This document shows, piece after piece, positions 35,027-43,937 of a DNA stretch of 50,295 nt. The translations under genes and the position numbers were made by a program. Location of the stretch: the NCBI GenBank assembly GCA_937901905.1, contig CALDIF010000076.1, positions 1 to 50,295 of the forward strand. Direction: 5' to 3'. The stretch comes from an uncultured Porphyromonadaceae bacterium (GTDB lineage Bacteria; Bacteroidota; Bacteroidia; Bacteroidales; Muribaculaceae). Below the pieces are notes generated by a model. It saw nothing but the letters and a program-made list of their open reading frames with translations. It searched no databases and was not told the origin of the DNA. Each line of letters begins with the position of its first letter. Within the stretch, counting starts at the first letter, position 1.

Positions 35027-35086
35027 AGACTCTAAGTTTGAATTACTATATGTTAAACATTAAAAATTAGTCTACACACAAAATAT

Positions 35087-35133
35087 TGTGCAAATATAGT
35101 CATTTTTTTTGGATTGCCACCTATATTTGCACA
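35087..35133. promoter_or_regulatory. Inverted repeat carrying two facing -7 boxes between tkt and the OmpA-like gene
   Basis: TGTGCAAATATAG (35087-35099) and CTATATTTGCACA (35121-35133) are a perfect 13-bp inverted repeat with a 21-base loop. The left arm holds TATATTTG on the minus strand (35098-35091), fitting the OmpA-like gene with a leader near 60 bases. The right arm holds the same box on the plus strand, pointing into the end of tkt. No good TTTG is found at the -33 place of either. It may be an operator, a terminator of tkt, or both. Confidence 0.5.
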
Positions 35134-35162
35134 AAAAAATCATTTTTAATGTTAAAAAAAGT

Positions 35163-37193
35163 TCATTTTAACACTTTCAGTATCTCTTTTGCCACATTTT
35201 CGGGCGTGAAACCGAACTTCTCGTCAAGCACCTTGTAAGGAGCCGATGCACCAAAGTGGTCAAGGCCGTAAATAAATCCGGTGGGCACCACACGACGCAG
35301 CGTGCCGGGTAACCCTGCCGTCAAGCCGAATGTGGGAACTCCGGAGGGAATCACACTCTCACGATAAGCCTCGTCTTGATTGAGGAACAAGCCTATTGAC
35401 GGAACACTCACCACACGAGCCTTAACACCGTCACCGGCAATCAAGCCTGCCGCGGCAACGAGGGTCGATACCTCAGAGCCGTTACCGACCAAAACAACAT
35501 CGGGATGTTCCACATTATTAATAATATATCCGCCACGTGCCGCTTGAAGTGCATCGCGGTAACGATTACCGCTCTCACTCGGCAACTCGGGAATGTCTTG
35601 GCGAGACAAGATAAGGGCGGTCGGAGTCAACGTGTTCTCCATCGCCATCTTCCAAGCCACCGTAGTCTCGGCAGCATCGGCGGGTCGCAACACGAGCATA
35701 CTGTTGCGACCATGATGATTCTTGAGTTCCTCCATCAAGCGTATTTGAGCCTCTTGCTCGACGGGCTCGTGGGTGGGACCATCCTCACCTACACGGAAAG
35801 CATCGTGTGTCCAAATGAACTTGACCGGCAACTCCATCAGAGCCGACAAGCGTGCCGCAGGCTTGATATAGTCGCTGAAGACAAAGAAAGTGCCACAAGC
35901 GGCTATCACACCACCATGTAACGCCATGCCGTTGATAATGGCAGCCATCGCGAGTTCGCTCACGCCGGCATTCAAGAACGCGCCCTTGAAATTGTGGCGC
36001 GTGAACGCGCCTGCCACTTTCAAGAATCCGTCGGTCTTGTCGCTATTGGCGAGGTCGGCACTACTGACAATCATGTTACCCACTTGCTCGGCGAGGGCTT
36101 TAAGAACCGTAGCGCTCGCCGCACGCGTGGCACAACCGGGCTTTTGCGAGATACCTTCCCAATCTACGGCAGGAACTTCACCGGCGATGTAACGCTCGAG
36201 CGTTGCCGCTGCCTCGGGATTATCCTTTGCCCACGCTTGTTGGGCGGCCTTGCGCTCGGCAACAATCTCACGCAAGCGAGTCGCACGCTCGGCATACAAT
36301 TGCTTCACATCGGGGAATGTAGCCCACACGTCAGCGAGATTTCCGCCCAGATGTTCGATAGTTCGTTCATAACTTGCACCACTCTTACTCAAGGGGTTGC
36401 CGTGGGTGCTGCACTGTCCCTCAAAACCGGCACCGTCCGCGGTGACCGCGCCGCGTCCCATCACGGTGTGACCGAGAATGAGCACCGGCTTGTCGGTCTC
36501 GCCCTGCGCGTCGGCGAGAGCGGCTGCTATGGCAGTCGCATCGGTACCGTCAACCTCAATAACACGCCACCCGAAAGCGCTATACTTGTCAGCGGTGTCC
36601 TCGATACTCACAGCATCGCAGTTGGTTGACAACTGAACGCGATTGCTGTCGTAGAACATAATCAAGTTATTCAAGCCCAAGTAACCGGCAATGCGAGCGG
36701 CTTCCTGCGAAATGCCCTCTTGCACACCGCCGTCACTGATGAAAGCGTAAGTCTTGTGTGCCCACACTTCACCGAAACGCTCGACAATAAAACGCTCGGC
36801 AATAGCAGCACCGACAGCCATCACGTGTCCCTGTCCGAGCGGTCCGCTCGTGTTTTCCACGCCGTGTGCGGGGTCAACCTCGGGGTGACCGGGTGTTATA
36901 CTCCCCCACGAACGGAACGCTTGCAAATCCTCGACAGCGTATTTGCCGGTGAGGTGCAGCACGGCATAGAGCATTGGCGACATGTGACCGGGATCAAGGA
37001 AAAAGCGGTCGCGCGCGAACCAGCAACCGTCATCGGGGTCGTGGACTAAGAATGAGGAATAGAGAACATTGATAAAGTCGGCACCACCCATTGCACCGCC
37101 CGGGTGACCGCTCTTGGCTTTCTCGACCATCGCAGCCGCCAACACGCGAATGTTGTCGGCACCACGGGTCATCAATTTAGCGTCGATTTTCAT
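35163..37193 (-). CDS. tkt: Transketolase
   Basis: This thiamine-diphosphate enzyme moves two-carbon units between sugar phosphates in the non-oxidative pentose phosphate pathway. The 676-residue protein is full length. It has the SGHPGGAMG motif (28-36, His30), the metal and cofactor region SDGGVQEGISQEA near 155, the pyrimidine domain with TVAWKMA, and the phosphate-binding region FIWTHDAFRVGEDGPTHEPVEQ near 455. It is a single-gene unit with an exact promoter. The intergenic IR at 35087-35133 lies downstream. Confidence 0.96.
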   Translation of the reverse strand: MKIDAKLMTRGADNIRVLAAAMVEKAKSGHPGGAMGGADFINVLYSSFLVHDPDDGCWFARDRFFLDPGHMSPMLYAVLHLTGKYAVEDLQAFRSWGSITPGHPEVDPAHGVENTSGPLGQGHVMAVGAAIAERFIVERFGEVWAHKTYAFISDGGVQEGISQEAARIAGYLGLNNLIMFYDSNRVQLSTNCDAVSIEDTADKYSAFGWRVIEVDGTDATAIAAALADAQGETDKPVLILGHTVMGRGAVTADGAGFEGQCSTHGNPLSKSGASYERTIEHLGGNLADVWATFPDVKQLYAERATRLREIVAERKAAQQAWAKDNPEAAATLERYIAGEVPAVDWEGISQKPGCATRAASATVLKALAEQVGNMIVSSADLANSDKTDGFLKVAGAFTRHNFKGAFLNAGVSELAMAAIINGMALHGGVIAACGTFFVFSDYIKPAARLSALMELPVKFIWTHDAFRVGEDGPTHEPVEQEAQIRLMEELKNHHGRNSMLVLRPADAAETTVAWKMAMENTLTPTALILSRQDIPELPSESGNRYRDALQAARGGYIINNVEHPDVVLVGNGSEVSTLVAAAGLIAGDGVKARVVSVPSIGLFLNQDEAYRESVIPSGVPTFGLTAGLPGTLRRVVPTGFIYGLDHFGASAPYKVLDEKFGFTPENVAKEILKVLK

Positions 37194-37234
37194 TGTAATA
37201 TTTTTAAAGTTTCAATATCGTCCGATTGAGGTAA

Positions 37235-37266
37235 CAAATTTAGGCAATAATATTCAACCGCCCAAA
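37235..37266 (-). promoter_or_regulatory. Promoter of tkt
   Basis: On the minus strand TTTG (37266-37263), 20 bases, then TAAATTTG (37242-37235). An exact match 42 bases before the ATG. Confidence 0.82.
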
Positions 37267-37383
37267 TTTATTACCGAAAAAAGATGAAAAAGATGACAAC
37301 CGACACCCCAAAACAGGCTGCGCTCAACCACATTCTCATTTCTGTCAGTCCCATCGGATAAAATACCACTCTACAGTGGCAAA

Positions 37384-37414
37384 GAGGGAGCGTCAAATAA
37401 TATGACGCTCCCTC
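37384..37414 (-). terminator. Terminator of the 37.4-42.5 kb operon
   Basis: GAGGGAGCGTCA (37384-37395) pairs perfectly with TGACGCTCCCTC (37403-37414) around a 7-base loop. It lies 35 bases after the stop of the MFS gene. The T-run after it is weak. Confidence 0.75.
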
Positions 37415-37448
37415 GTGTGTCTTGTCACGCTATTACCGGCGATTGTCC

Positions 37449-38783
37449 TCAGTCAACGGGGATGTCTTTGTTGACGTTCTTGCAGCCGATAAGGGCGTAG
37501 AACAAGATGTATGCCAGGCCGAGCAGGGGCACGCAGTAGGAGGCGAGGTAGCCCGGAGAGCCATCGGCAATATAGGTCTGAACCAGCGGCAACACACCTC
37601 CGCCCACGACCATCATCATGAAGATGCCGCTGGCAGCCGCCGTATACTTGCCCAAGCCCTCAGTGGCGAGGTTAAAGATGCACGACCACATCACCGATGT
37701 GCACAATCCGCACAACACGAACAGCACCGCACTCACCGGCACCGTTTCCATCACAATCGCCATCTTCTCGCTGCTGAACACCGGCATTGACGTGGTCACA
37801 CTCTTGTCAATCATCATCGCGGCGATGATTAAGCACATCGCTACGACACTCACACAGATCATCATCGTGCGGCTCGACACCTTACCGGCAATACTGCTGC
37901 CCACAATGCGTCCCACGAGCATCAGCAGCCAGTAGACGCCCACCACCAGACCGGCGATGGTCGCCGCGTTGTCAAGCAGACCCGCACCCTTGGCGGTCGT
38001 GTCGTTCATATACAGGTTGAGGGTGCCGGGGATGCCGACCTCAATGCCGACGTACACAAAGATAGCCATAGCACCGAGCACAAAGTGGCGGAAGTTCCAC
38101 GGCGAGTGCTCAAACACGGTCGACGCATCGGTCTTTGCCTGCTCGGGATCCTTGATGGGAATAAAAGCCAACACAATGAAGGCAAGAGCAAACACTGCCA
38201 TGGCAATGTACAGCACCAAGTTGATGTCGCTGAAGTCCGACTCGGCAGTCACCTGACCGATAAGGGCACCGACAAACATCGGCGTGAATGTTGCCGCCAG
38301 CGAGTTGAACGTGCCGCCCATCATATTGAGCTGGTTGCCGCGGTTGCCGCCGCCACCCAGCAGGTTGAGCATCGGGTTGACAACGGTGTTGAGCAAGCAC
38401 ACCGACATGCCCGAGATGAACGCGCCGATGAGGTAGACGATATTGTCGGTATAGCCCAGCAAGGTCTCGAAGCCCGATATGAACTGCACCAGTACACCCA
38501 CGAAGCCCAGACCGATGCCGAGCAAGGCGGTCTTCTTGTAGCCCAGACTCACCAGCATTTTGCCGGCGGGGATGCCCATGAACAGGTAGGCAAGGAACAC
38601 CATCATGTTGCCCATCATGGCGAGAGTGTTGGAGAATTCGCTTTGGAGAATCTCCGGGTCGTTCTTCATCACCACACCGATGGGAGCAGCCAGGTTGGTG
38701 ACAAACGCAATCATTGCGTACAGGAACATCATCGTCACGATGGCGATGATACTGCCGTTAGTTTTAGTTTGATTGTTTGACAT
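37449..38783 (-). CDS. MFS sugar transporter (FucP/GluP-like)
   Basis: The 444-residue inner membrane protein has twelve helices and resembles the fucose / glucose-galactose:proton symporter branch (FVTNLAAPIGVVMKNDPEI early, GIPAGKMLVSLGYKK near 70, and the loop NPMLNLLGGGGNRGNQLNM near 135-153). The sugar is not known. By eye the gene is richer in G and C and uses CTG leucine more than its neighbours. It is last in the probable operon, 84 bases after yggS, and a terminator follows. Confidence 0.88.
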   Translation of the reverse strand: MSNNQTKTNGSIIAIVTMMFLYAMIAFVTNLAAPIGVVMKNDPEILQSEFSNTLAMMGNMMVFLAYLFMGIPAGKMLVSLGYKKTALLGIGLGFVGVLVQFISGFETLLGYTDNIVYLIGAFISGMSVCLLNTVVNPMLNLLGGGGNRGNQLNMMGGTFNSLAATFTPMFVGALIGQVTAESDFSDINLVLYIAMAVFALAFIVLAFIPIKDPEQAKTDASTVFEHSPWNFRHFVLGAMAIFVYVGIEVGIPGTLNLYMNDTTAKGAGLLDNAATIAGLVVGVYWLLMLVGRIVGSSIAGKVSSRTMMICVSVVAMCLIIAAMMIDKSVTTSMPVFSSEKMAIVMETVPVSAVLFVLCGLCTSVMWSCIFNLATEGLGKYTAAASGIFMMMVVGGGVLPLVQTYIADGSPGYLASYCVPLLGLAYILFYALIGCKNVNKDIPVD

Positions 38784-38867
38784 TGTTGTTTTTAGATTTA
38801 TTGTTATTTTCAGGTGTTTTCATCGTTGTTACGTTTCGTGTCTCAAGTGTTGTATACACTCGGCACG

Positions 38868-39539
38868 CTAAATGCGTGCGCCGAAAATGGCACTGCCGAT
38901 GCGCACCATCGTGGTGCCGGCTTGCACGGCGAGGTGCCAGTCGTCGCTCATGCCCATGCTCAACGTGTCGAACCGGGTTGACCATGCCATAGCGTCTTGT
39001 CGCAAATCATCGAACAGCGAGCGCACTCGCTCAAACTCGCCGAGCACGGCGGCATCATCGTCTACGTTGCTCGCCATGGCCATCAAACCGCGCACTCGCA
39101 CCGAGCGCAACGACCTGACGAATTCGCCTACGAGCAAATCACGCAGTTCATCGGTTGAAAAACCGGTTTTTGTTTCCTCGCGTGCCACACGCACTTCCAA
39201 CAACACGTCCACCGTGCGACCTGCCGCTGTCGCTTCGGCTTCAAGAAGTTCGAGCAGATGTTTGCTGTCGACACTCTCGACCATTGCAACCCCGGCTCGC
39301 ACGACGGCACGCACCTTGTTGGACTGCAAGTGACCGATGAAATGCCAACAGATGTCATCGGGTAATTGCTTGACTTTGACAACAAACTCCTGCGCACGGC
39401 TTTCTCCGAACACTCGTTGACCGGCATTGTAGGCGGCTCGCACGGCTTCGACCGGGTGAAATTTGGACACAGCCACCAGCGTAACACCACGTGGCAAGCG
39501 CGATTTGAAATCGACTATGTTGTCTGCAATTGATGACAT
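38868..39539 (-). CDS. yggS: YggS family PLP-homeostasis protein
   Basis: The 223-residue protein is a single-domain alanine-racemase-like barrel that carries PLP and controls B6 and amino acid balance. The PLP lysine is in VAVSKFHP (Lys26). Family motifs FGESRAQEF (43-51) and WHFIGHLQSNKV (65-76) are present, and the phosphate-binding MGMSDDWHLAVQAGTTMVRIG is near the end. It follows DUF4494 after 17 bases, so they share one transcript. Confidence 0.94.
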   Translation of the reverse strand: MSSIADNIVDFKSRLPRGVTLVAVSKFHPVEAVRAAYNAGQRVFGESRAQEFVVKVKQLPDDICWHFIGHLQSNKVRAVVRAGVAMVESVDSKHLLELLEAEATAAGRTVDVLLEVRVAREETKTGFSTDELRDLLVGEFVRSLRSVRVRGLMAMASNVDDDAAVLGEFERVRSLFDDLRQDAMAWSTRFDTLSMGMSDDWHLAVQAGTTMVRIGSAIFGARI

Positions 39540-39556
39540 CAGGTTATATTCAACTG

Positions 39557-40075
39557 CTACTCGGCTTCAAGTTCGGCTTTCTCACCCTCACGCTCTTTCT
39601 TGGCTTGGGCGGCACGGCGTGCCGCACGGTCGGCAGCGGTCTCACCGAGATTGGCTGCAAACACGTCCATGAGCGGTGTCTCGACAATCGAAGCGATCTC
39701 AAAATCGGCCATCGTGCCGTCCATGCCTTCCATGAACGTTGAGAGTGCACCGGCAAAGTCACTTGCTTGTACCAATTGGAAACTGGCAGCGCGCTTCTCG
39801 GCTCCGGTTTTCTCGTCTATCGTAATAAAATTGGTCTTCACCTTGTACCATCGGTCACCCGACTCGTTGTAAAAAATATCACTGAGGTTGACGCGACGCA
39901 CCGCGCTCACTGTAAATTCACCACTGATGTAAGGTTGCATCTCCTCGGTGATGCGAGCCTCAGCCTCGGTAAACGACAAAGCGTCTACCAAATAAGGTTC
40001 CGTTACCGTCTTTACTGCGCCTGTTTCGAGCATTGTCTTGTCGTAGCGCACTTTGCACTCAAACCATTGTGCCAT
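39557..40075 (-). CDS. DUF4494 family protein
   Basis: The 172-residue cytosolic protein starts MAQWFECKVRYDK and matches DUF4494, found almost only in Bacteroidota. A compact beta-rich part (about 1-145) precedes a charged helical tail of Arg, Ala, Glu and Lys. Function is unknown. In many Bacteroidales it sits next to yggS, as here, which links it by context to PLP balance; that is weak evidence. Confidence 0.9.
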   Translation of the reverse strand: MAQWFECKVRYDKTMLETGAVKTVTEPYLVDALSFTEAEARITEEMQPYISGEFTVSAVRRVNLSDIFYNESGDRWYKVKTNFITIDEKTGAEKRAASFQLVQASDFAGALSTFMEGMDGTMADFEIASIVETPLMDVFAANLGETAADRAARRAAQAKKEREGEKAELEAE

Positions 40076-40115
40076 AATGTTTTCTCTTTGTTTATTATTT
40101 TTAGATTAACAATAC

Positions 40116-41063
40116 TTATTTAATCAAGCGGTCAACAGCCGTTTGTCGTTCGGCAACAATTTGTGCGACCACATCGGCAGCCGATTGTGGCTCGGTGCCA
40201 CGCAACAAACTCGCGACTTGCCCTATTTCGAGTTCGCCCTCGTCGAGGTCTCCCTCGAAGATGCCTCGCTTGGCACGCCCTTTACCGAGTAACTCCCGCA
40301 GTTGTTCGGCTGTGGCACCATCATTCTCGGCGCGCTCAACGGCATCGCGAAATGCCCCGGGAGCCAACCGCGTCGGCGACAACTTCTTGAGCAGGAGTTT
40401 GGTGTCGCCTTCGCCCAGGTTGAGGCACAATCGCTTGAATGCCTCACTCGCGCTACTCTCGACGGTAAGAGCAAAACGCGTGCCCACCTGCACACCCTCG
40501 GCACCTAACACCTCAGCAGCGAGCATTTGCTCTCCCGTGGCAATTCCACCGGCAGCCATTAGGGGCAACGATGTCGCACGGCGCACAGCAGGCACCAAAC
40601 ACATTGTCGTAGTCTCTTCGCGACCGTTGTGTCCACCGGCTTCAAAGCCCTCGGCAACAACAGCATCGACTCCGGCCGCTTCACATTTGACGGCAAATGC
40701 ACTCGATGAAACCACGTGCGCCACTTTGATGCCCTTGTCGTGTAGCCAGGCAGTCCATTTCTTGGGACTGCCGGCACTGGTGAACACCACCGGCACATGC
40801 TCGGCAGCAATGATGTCCATCAATGTGTCGATCTCGGGATACATCAACGGCACGTTGACACCGTAAGTTTTACCCTCAACAGCCTCGCGACAACGAGCAA
40901 CGTGCTCACGCAACACCTCGGGGTGCATCGAACCCGCCCCTATCAGCCCCAAACCGCCGGCATTGGTGACAGCCGATGCCAATCGCCATCCGCTCACCCA
41001 CACCATGCCACCGGCAACGATGGGATATTTGATATTAAACAGTTCGTTAATTCGGTTTATCAT
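40116..41063 (-). CDS. FabK / nitronate monooxygenase-like flavoprotein
   Basis: The 315-residue FMN TIM-barrel enzyme starts with FNIKYPIVAGGMVWVSGWRLA, has GVDAVVAEGFEAGGHNG near 130-146 (substrate and FMN site with a histidine) and the FMN phosphate-binding MAAGGIATGEQ near 169. Both enoyl-ACP reductase II (FabK) and nitronate monooxygenase share this fold, and the sequence alone does not settle which applies. It lies 40 bases before DUF4494 and 57 bases after the second acidic exported protein, probably in the same operon. Confidence 0.87.
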   Translation of the reverse strand: MINRINELFNIKYPIVAGGMVWVSGWRLASAVTNAGGLGLIGAGSMHPEVLREHVARCREAVEGKTYGVNVPLMYPEIDTLMDIIAAEHVPVVFTSAGSPKKWTAWLHDKGIKVAHVVSSSAFAVKCEAAGVDAVVAEGFEAGGHNGREETTTMCLVPAVRRATSLPLMAAGGIATGEQMLAAEVLGAEGVQVGTRFALTVESSASEAFKRLCLNLGEGDTKLLLKKLSPTRLAPGAFRDAVERAENDGATAEQLRELLGKGRAKRGIFEGDLDEGELEIGQVASLLRGTEPQSAADVVAQIVAERQTAVDRLIK

Positions 41064-41120
41064 GATTTAATCAAATCGGGTTTGACCATGTGAAATGTAT
41101 GTCAATTGCAGCACGGGTGA

Positions 41121-41747
41121 TTACAACGTGAAAATTTCGACCCAATGCAAACCTCCGTCAAAGTCGTCTATCACCTCTATCACAGTGCCCAAGTGCTCGT
41201 CATCGGGCGACTCACCGCGATAACCGTCGAGTTCGTTGTCATATTTCATCTTTGTTATCTTCAACAACTCGTCGAGCACACTGTCTCGCGTACGCTCATC
41301 GGCAAACCCCACCCTCAACGACGAGTCATCACTGCACTCGAAGTTATAGGCATCGGGCGCGTCACAGGGACGTGACACCACGACCTCCAACGCGGCGTAA
41401 ACATCGCTGTTCTCGACAGTAATGTAGTCAATGAGTTCAACGTCCTCGTCGTCCGCGTCTTTTATGACAACTTTAGACAAGCGGTAACCGGTGGCGGCAC
41501 GCAGTGTGAGGGTGTTCAGGCAAACGCTGTTGCCGTCCTCGTCCTCGTATTCATCGTCCACTATATTCACATCCAACACCTCCAACTGCAGGGCGCGAGC
41601 CAAACCTTCGAAACGCGCCTGAGGCATTGCGTCGTTACAAGTCCATGCCTCTACCAGTTCGTTCGCAATATCAGCGGGACTAACAGCCGCTGCCGCTACC
41701 GTTAACGTCGCAACTATCGCGATGAAACAAATAATCAGTCGTCGCAT
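41121..41747 (-). CDS. Acidic exported protein, paralogue 2
   Basis: The product (208 residues from the ATG at 41747; an ATG at 41756 is also possible) has a signal peptide (MRRLIICFIAIVATLTVAAAA). The mature part is very acidic, with runs such as DDEYEDEDG and DADDEDVE. The family is not known to me. It resembles the neighbour at 41773: both share a conserved sequence VLD...DDEY, a segment [IL]R[VL][AG]F[AD][DS]E..RD.V, and an end [GN]G[LM][HY]W[VL][ED]I. They are 25 bases apart, in tandem, and probably arose by duplication. Confidence 0.75.
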   Translation of the reverse strand: MRRLIICFIAIVATLTVAAAAVSPADIANELVEAWTCNDAMPQARFEGLARALQLEVLDVNIVDDEYEDEDGNSVCLNTLTLRAATGYRLSKVVIKDADDEDVELIDYITVENSDVYAALEVVVSRPCDAPDAYNFECSDDSSLRVGFADERTRDSVLDELLKITKMKYDNELDGYRGESPDDEHLGTVIEVIDDFDGGLHWVEIFTL

Positions 41748-41772
41748 AACACACAATTTCTATCAACGTAAA

Positions 41773-42465
41773 TCACAAGAACGACGTTATGTCCAACCAA
41801 TACATTCCGTTTGACGACTCACCGTATTTGCGCAACACTACGCCCCAATCGTCCTCGCCGTCTTCGTCAATGCGTACATAGCACTCATCATCGTCTTTAT
41901 AGGAAAAATTGTCACAATCGAGCAAACACATGAACACTTGGTCGCGAGCGTTTTCCGACGCGAAAGCCAAGCGAATCATGCTGTCGCCGATGCCGAAACA
42001 ATACTCATTTTCAGCCCCCGTCTTATAACGGGCAGCAGCCACCACGAGTGCCACAGGGTTGTCGACATTCACAATTTGAAAGTCCAACATTTCGACTGCA
42101 TCACCGTCTTCGGTTTCAACCACGGTACGCACCGCCTTGCAGTGAGAACCGGCGTAGAATACCAAATTCTCTATCTGTTCGTCACGGAATTCCTCGTCAT
42201 CATCACCGATGACATACTCATCACGATCCAACACGTTAACTTCAAAACTCCCGACCAAGCGTTCCAAGTCTTCACGCGAGTAAGTCCGGGCACTCTGCCA
42301 AGCGTCATATAATCGACCGGCATAAAAAGTGGGATTGATTGCCACCATTCCGGGACCGTCAAGCACACGATGCTCTCCGGAAATGAGTTGTGCCTTAACG
42401 GTTGTTACACTCATTGCACTCAATAGTAAAAGGGTGAATAAAATAGGTCTCATAAAGAGTCTCAT
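41773..42465 (-). CDS. Acidic exported protein, paralogue 1
   Basis: The 230-residue product has a signal peptide (cut near VKA-Q, about residue 25) and an acidic mature part with stretches such as IGDDDEEFRDEQ and DEDGEDDW. It shares pattern and ending (NGMYWLDITSFL) with the following gene, so the two are diverged paralogues. Acidic clusters suggest calcium binding or a high charge at the outer face; that is inference. It is the first gene of the operon, 18 bases after a promoter. Confidence 0.75.
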   Translation of the reverse strand: MRLFMRPILFTLLLLSAMSVTTVKAQLISGEHRVLDGPGMVAINPTFYAGRLYDAWQSARTYSREDLERLVGSFEVNVLDRDEYVIGDDDEEFRDEQIENLVFYAGSHCKAVRTVVETEDGDAVEMLDFQIVNVDNPVALVVAAARYKTGAENEYCFGIGDSMIRLAFASENARDQVFMCLLDCDNFSYKDDDECYVRIDEDGEDDWGVVLRKYGESSNGMYWLDITSFL

Positions 42466-42482
42466 GTTGTGTTTATATTTGG

Positions 42483-42513
42483 CAAAGTTACTAAATTGAG
42501 CGCAAATGCCAAA
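42483..42513 (-). promoter_or_regulatory. Promoter of the acidic-paralogue operon
   Basis: On the minus strand TTTG (42513-42510), 19 bases, then TAACTTTG (42490-42483). An exact match, giving a leader of only about 12 bases. With the terminator at 37384-37414 it frames a probable six-gene unit. Confidence 0.8.
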
Positions 42514-42542
42514 ACATTTTTCGCACGGTCAATTATTTTTAG

Positions 42543-42738
42543 TAATTTTGCAAATACTACGGGAACGCTTCGGCACTCCTACGCTTGTCGACATGCACCG
42601 GTACGCTCCATCAACGGGCGCACCCTACACCGACAGACCACTGCACCCGCCTGCTTGATGAGACAGACAAAAAATCCGCTTTATTTAAAGCGTTACTTTA
42701 AATAAAGTATAACTTTAAAATCTATATGCTATATAACT
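42543..42738 (+). promoter_or_regulatory. Long leader of the iron alcohol dehydrogenase gene, with -7 box
   Basis: TAATTTTG (42543-42550) matches the -7 consensus; a weak TTTC lies 20 bases upstream. If used, it gives a leader of about 180 bases. The GC-rich first half (42560-42665) has no gene that I can see. The AT-rich end holds a perfect inverted repeat, CTTTATTTAAAG (42679-42690) and CTTTAAATAAAG (42696-42707), 31 bases before the ATG, which may be an operator or an RNA hairpin. Confidence 0.45.
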
Positions 42739-43929
42739 ATGATAAAAGACTTTACTTACTACACTCCAACGCGTGTAGTTTTCGGACGAGAGAGTGAATT
42801 ACAAGTAGCATCTCTCGTGAAGCATGAGGGTGGCACACGGGTGTTGTTACACTATGGTGGTGGCAGTGCAGTGCGTAGCGGTCTGGTGGACAAGATGCGC
42901 GTTTTGCTCGAAGAGACCGGCATAGCAACGGTGCAGTTGGGCGGTGTCGTTCCCAACCCGTTGTTGAGCAAGGTGCGCGAGGGAATAGCCCTTTGTCGCG
43001 AACAGCACATTGACTTTATTCTCGCCATCGGTGGCGGCAGCGTGATAGACAGTGCTAAAGCCATTGCTTACGGAGTGCCTTACACGACAGGTGACGTGTG
43101 GGACTTCTGGGAGGGCAAGGCAGTGCCTTCAACAACGGTTCCTATCGGGTGTGTACTCACCATACCGGCAGCCGGAAGCGAAATGAGCAGTTCGTGCGTT
43201 ATCACCCACGACGAGAGCCTCATCAAGCGTGGCATTAACAGCGACTTGTGCCGGTGTCGCTTTGCCATCATGAACCCGGAGCGGACGTTTACCCTACCGC
43301 CGTACCAAACAGCAGCCGGAGCCACCGACATCATGATGCATACGATGGAACGCTACTTCAGCCGTTATGAGGGCATGTCAATCACCGATGCCATCTCCGA
43401 GGCGTTGCTGCGCACCGTCATGGATAGCACGCCTATCGTACTCGCCGAGCCTGATAACTACATTCACCGCGCTCAACTGATGTGGGCGGGGAGTTTGTCG
43501 CACAACGACCTTACCGAGTGTGGTTACGAGAAAGACTTTGCCACCCACAGACTTGAGCACGAGTTGAGTGCATTATTCGGTGTGACTCACGGAGCCGGAC
43601 TCGCTGCCCTGTGGGGCAGTTGGGCGCGACACGTGTTGCCCGGACACGAGGCACGTTTCGCTCAATTCGCCGTCAATGTTACACGTTTGTCACCCGAGGA
43701 CAATCTTCACGACACTGCATTGGCAGGCATCGAAACCATGGAACGGTTCTTCGTCGGCATAGGCATGCCTACATCAATACCACAATTACTGGGACGCCCC
43801 GTTACCGACAACGAGATCGCAGTCATGGTCGACAAGTGCAGTCGCGGCGGTACCATTACAGTGGGGTCTATCGAGAAGTTAAACACCGAACGCATGGCAG
43901 CCGTATATCGCGCCGCCAACCTGACGTAA
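42739..43929 (+). CDS. Iron-containing alcohol dehydrogenase (butanol dehydrogenase type)
   Basis: The 396-residue enzyme belongs to the group III alcohol dehydrogenases. It has the nucleotide-binding AIGGGSVID (96-104) and the four metal ligands Asp197, His201 (in ATDIMMHTMERYF), His270 and His284 (in THRLEHELSALFGVTHGAGL). The sequence is closest in style to the NADPH-dependent BdhA/YqhD branch, which reduces aldehydes. A role in redox balance or aldehyde detoxification is likely. It has a long leader with an AT-rich palindrome, so it is probably regulated. Confidence 0.93.
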   Translation: MIKDFTYYTPTRVVFGRESELQVASLVKHEGGTRVLLHYGGGSAVRSGLVDKMRVLLEETGIATVQLGGVVPNPLLSKVREGIALCREQHIDFILAIGGGSVIDSAKAIAYGVPYTTGDVWDFWEGKAVPSTTVPIGCVLTIPAAGSEMSSSCVITHDESLIKRGINSDLCRCRFAIMNPERTFTLPPYQTAAGATDIMMHTMERYFSRYEGMSITDAISEALLRTVMDSTPIVLAEPDNYIHRAQLMWAGSLSHNDLTECGYEKDFATHRLEHELSALFGVTHGAGLAALWGSWARHVLPGHEARFAQFAVNVTRLSPEDNLHDTALAGIETMERFFVGIGMPTSIPQLLGRPVTDNEIAVMVDKCSRGGTITVGSIEKLNTERMAAVYRAANLT

Positions 43930-43937
43930 ATGCACTT

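Noticed and set aside
38085..38780. Open frame of 231 codons opposite the MFS gene
   Set aside because: Composition is dominated by His, Arg and Glu, as expected for the reverse strand of a membrane protein gene. No independent support.
42560..42665. Small RNA or tRNA-like gene in the leader of the alcohol dehydrogenase gene
   Set aside because: No cloverleaf, no clear stems and no terminator were found.
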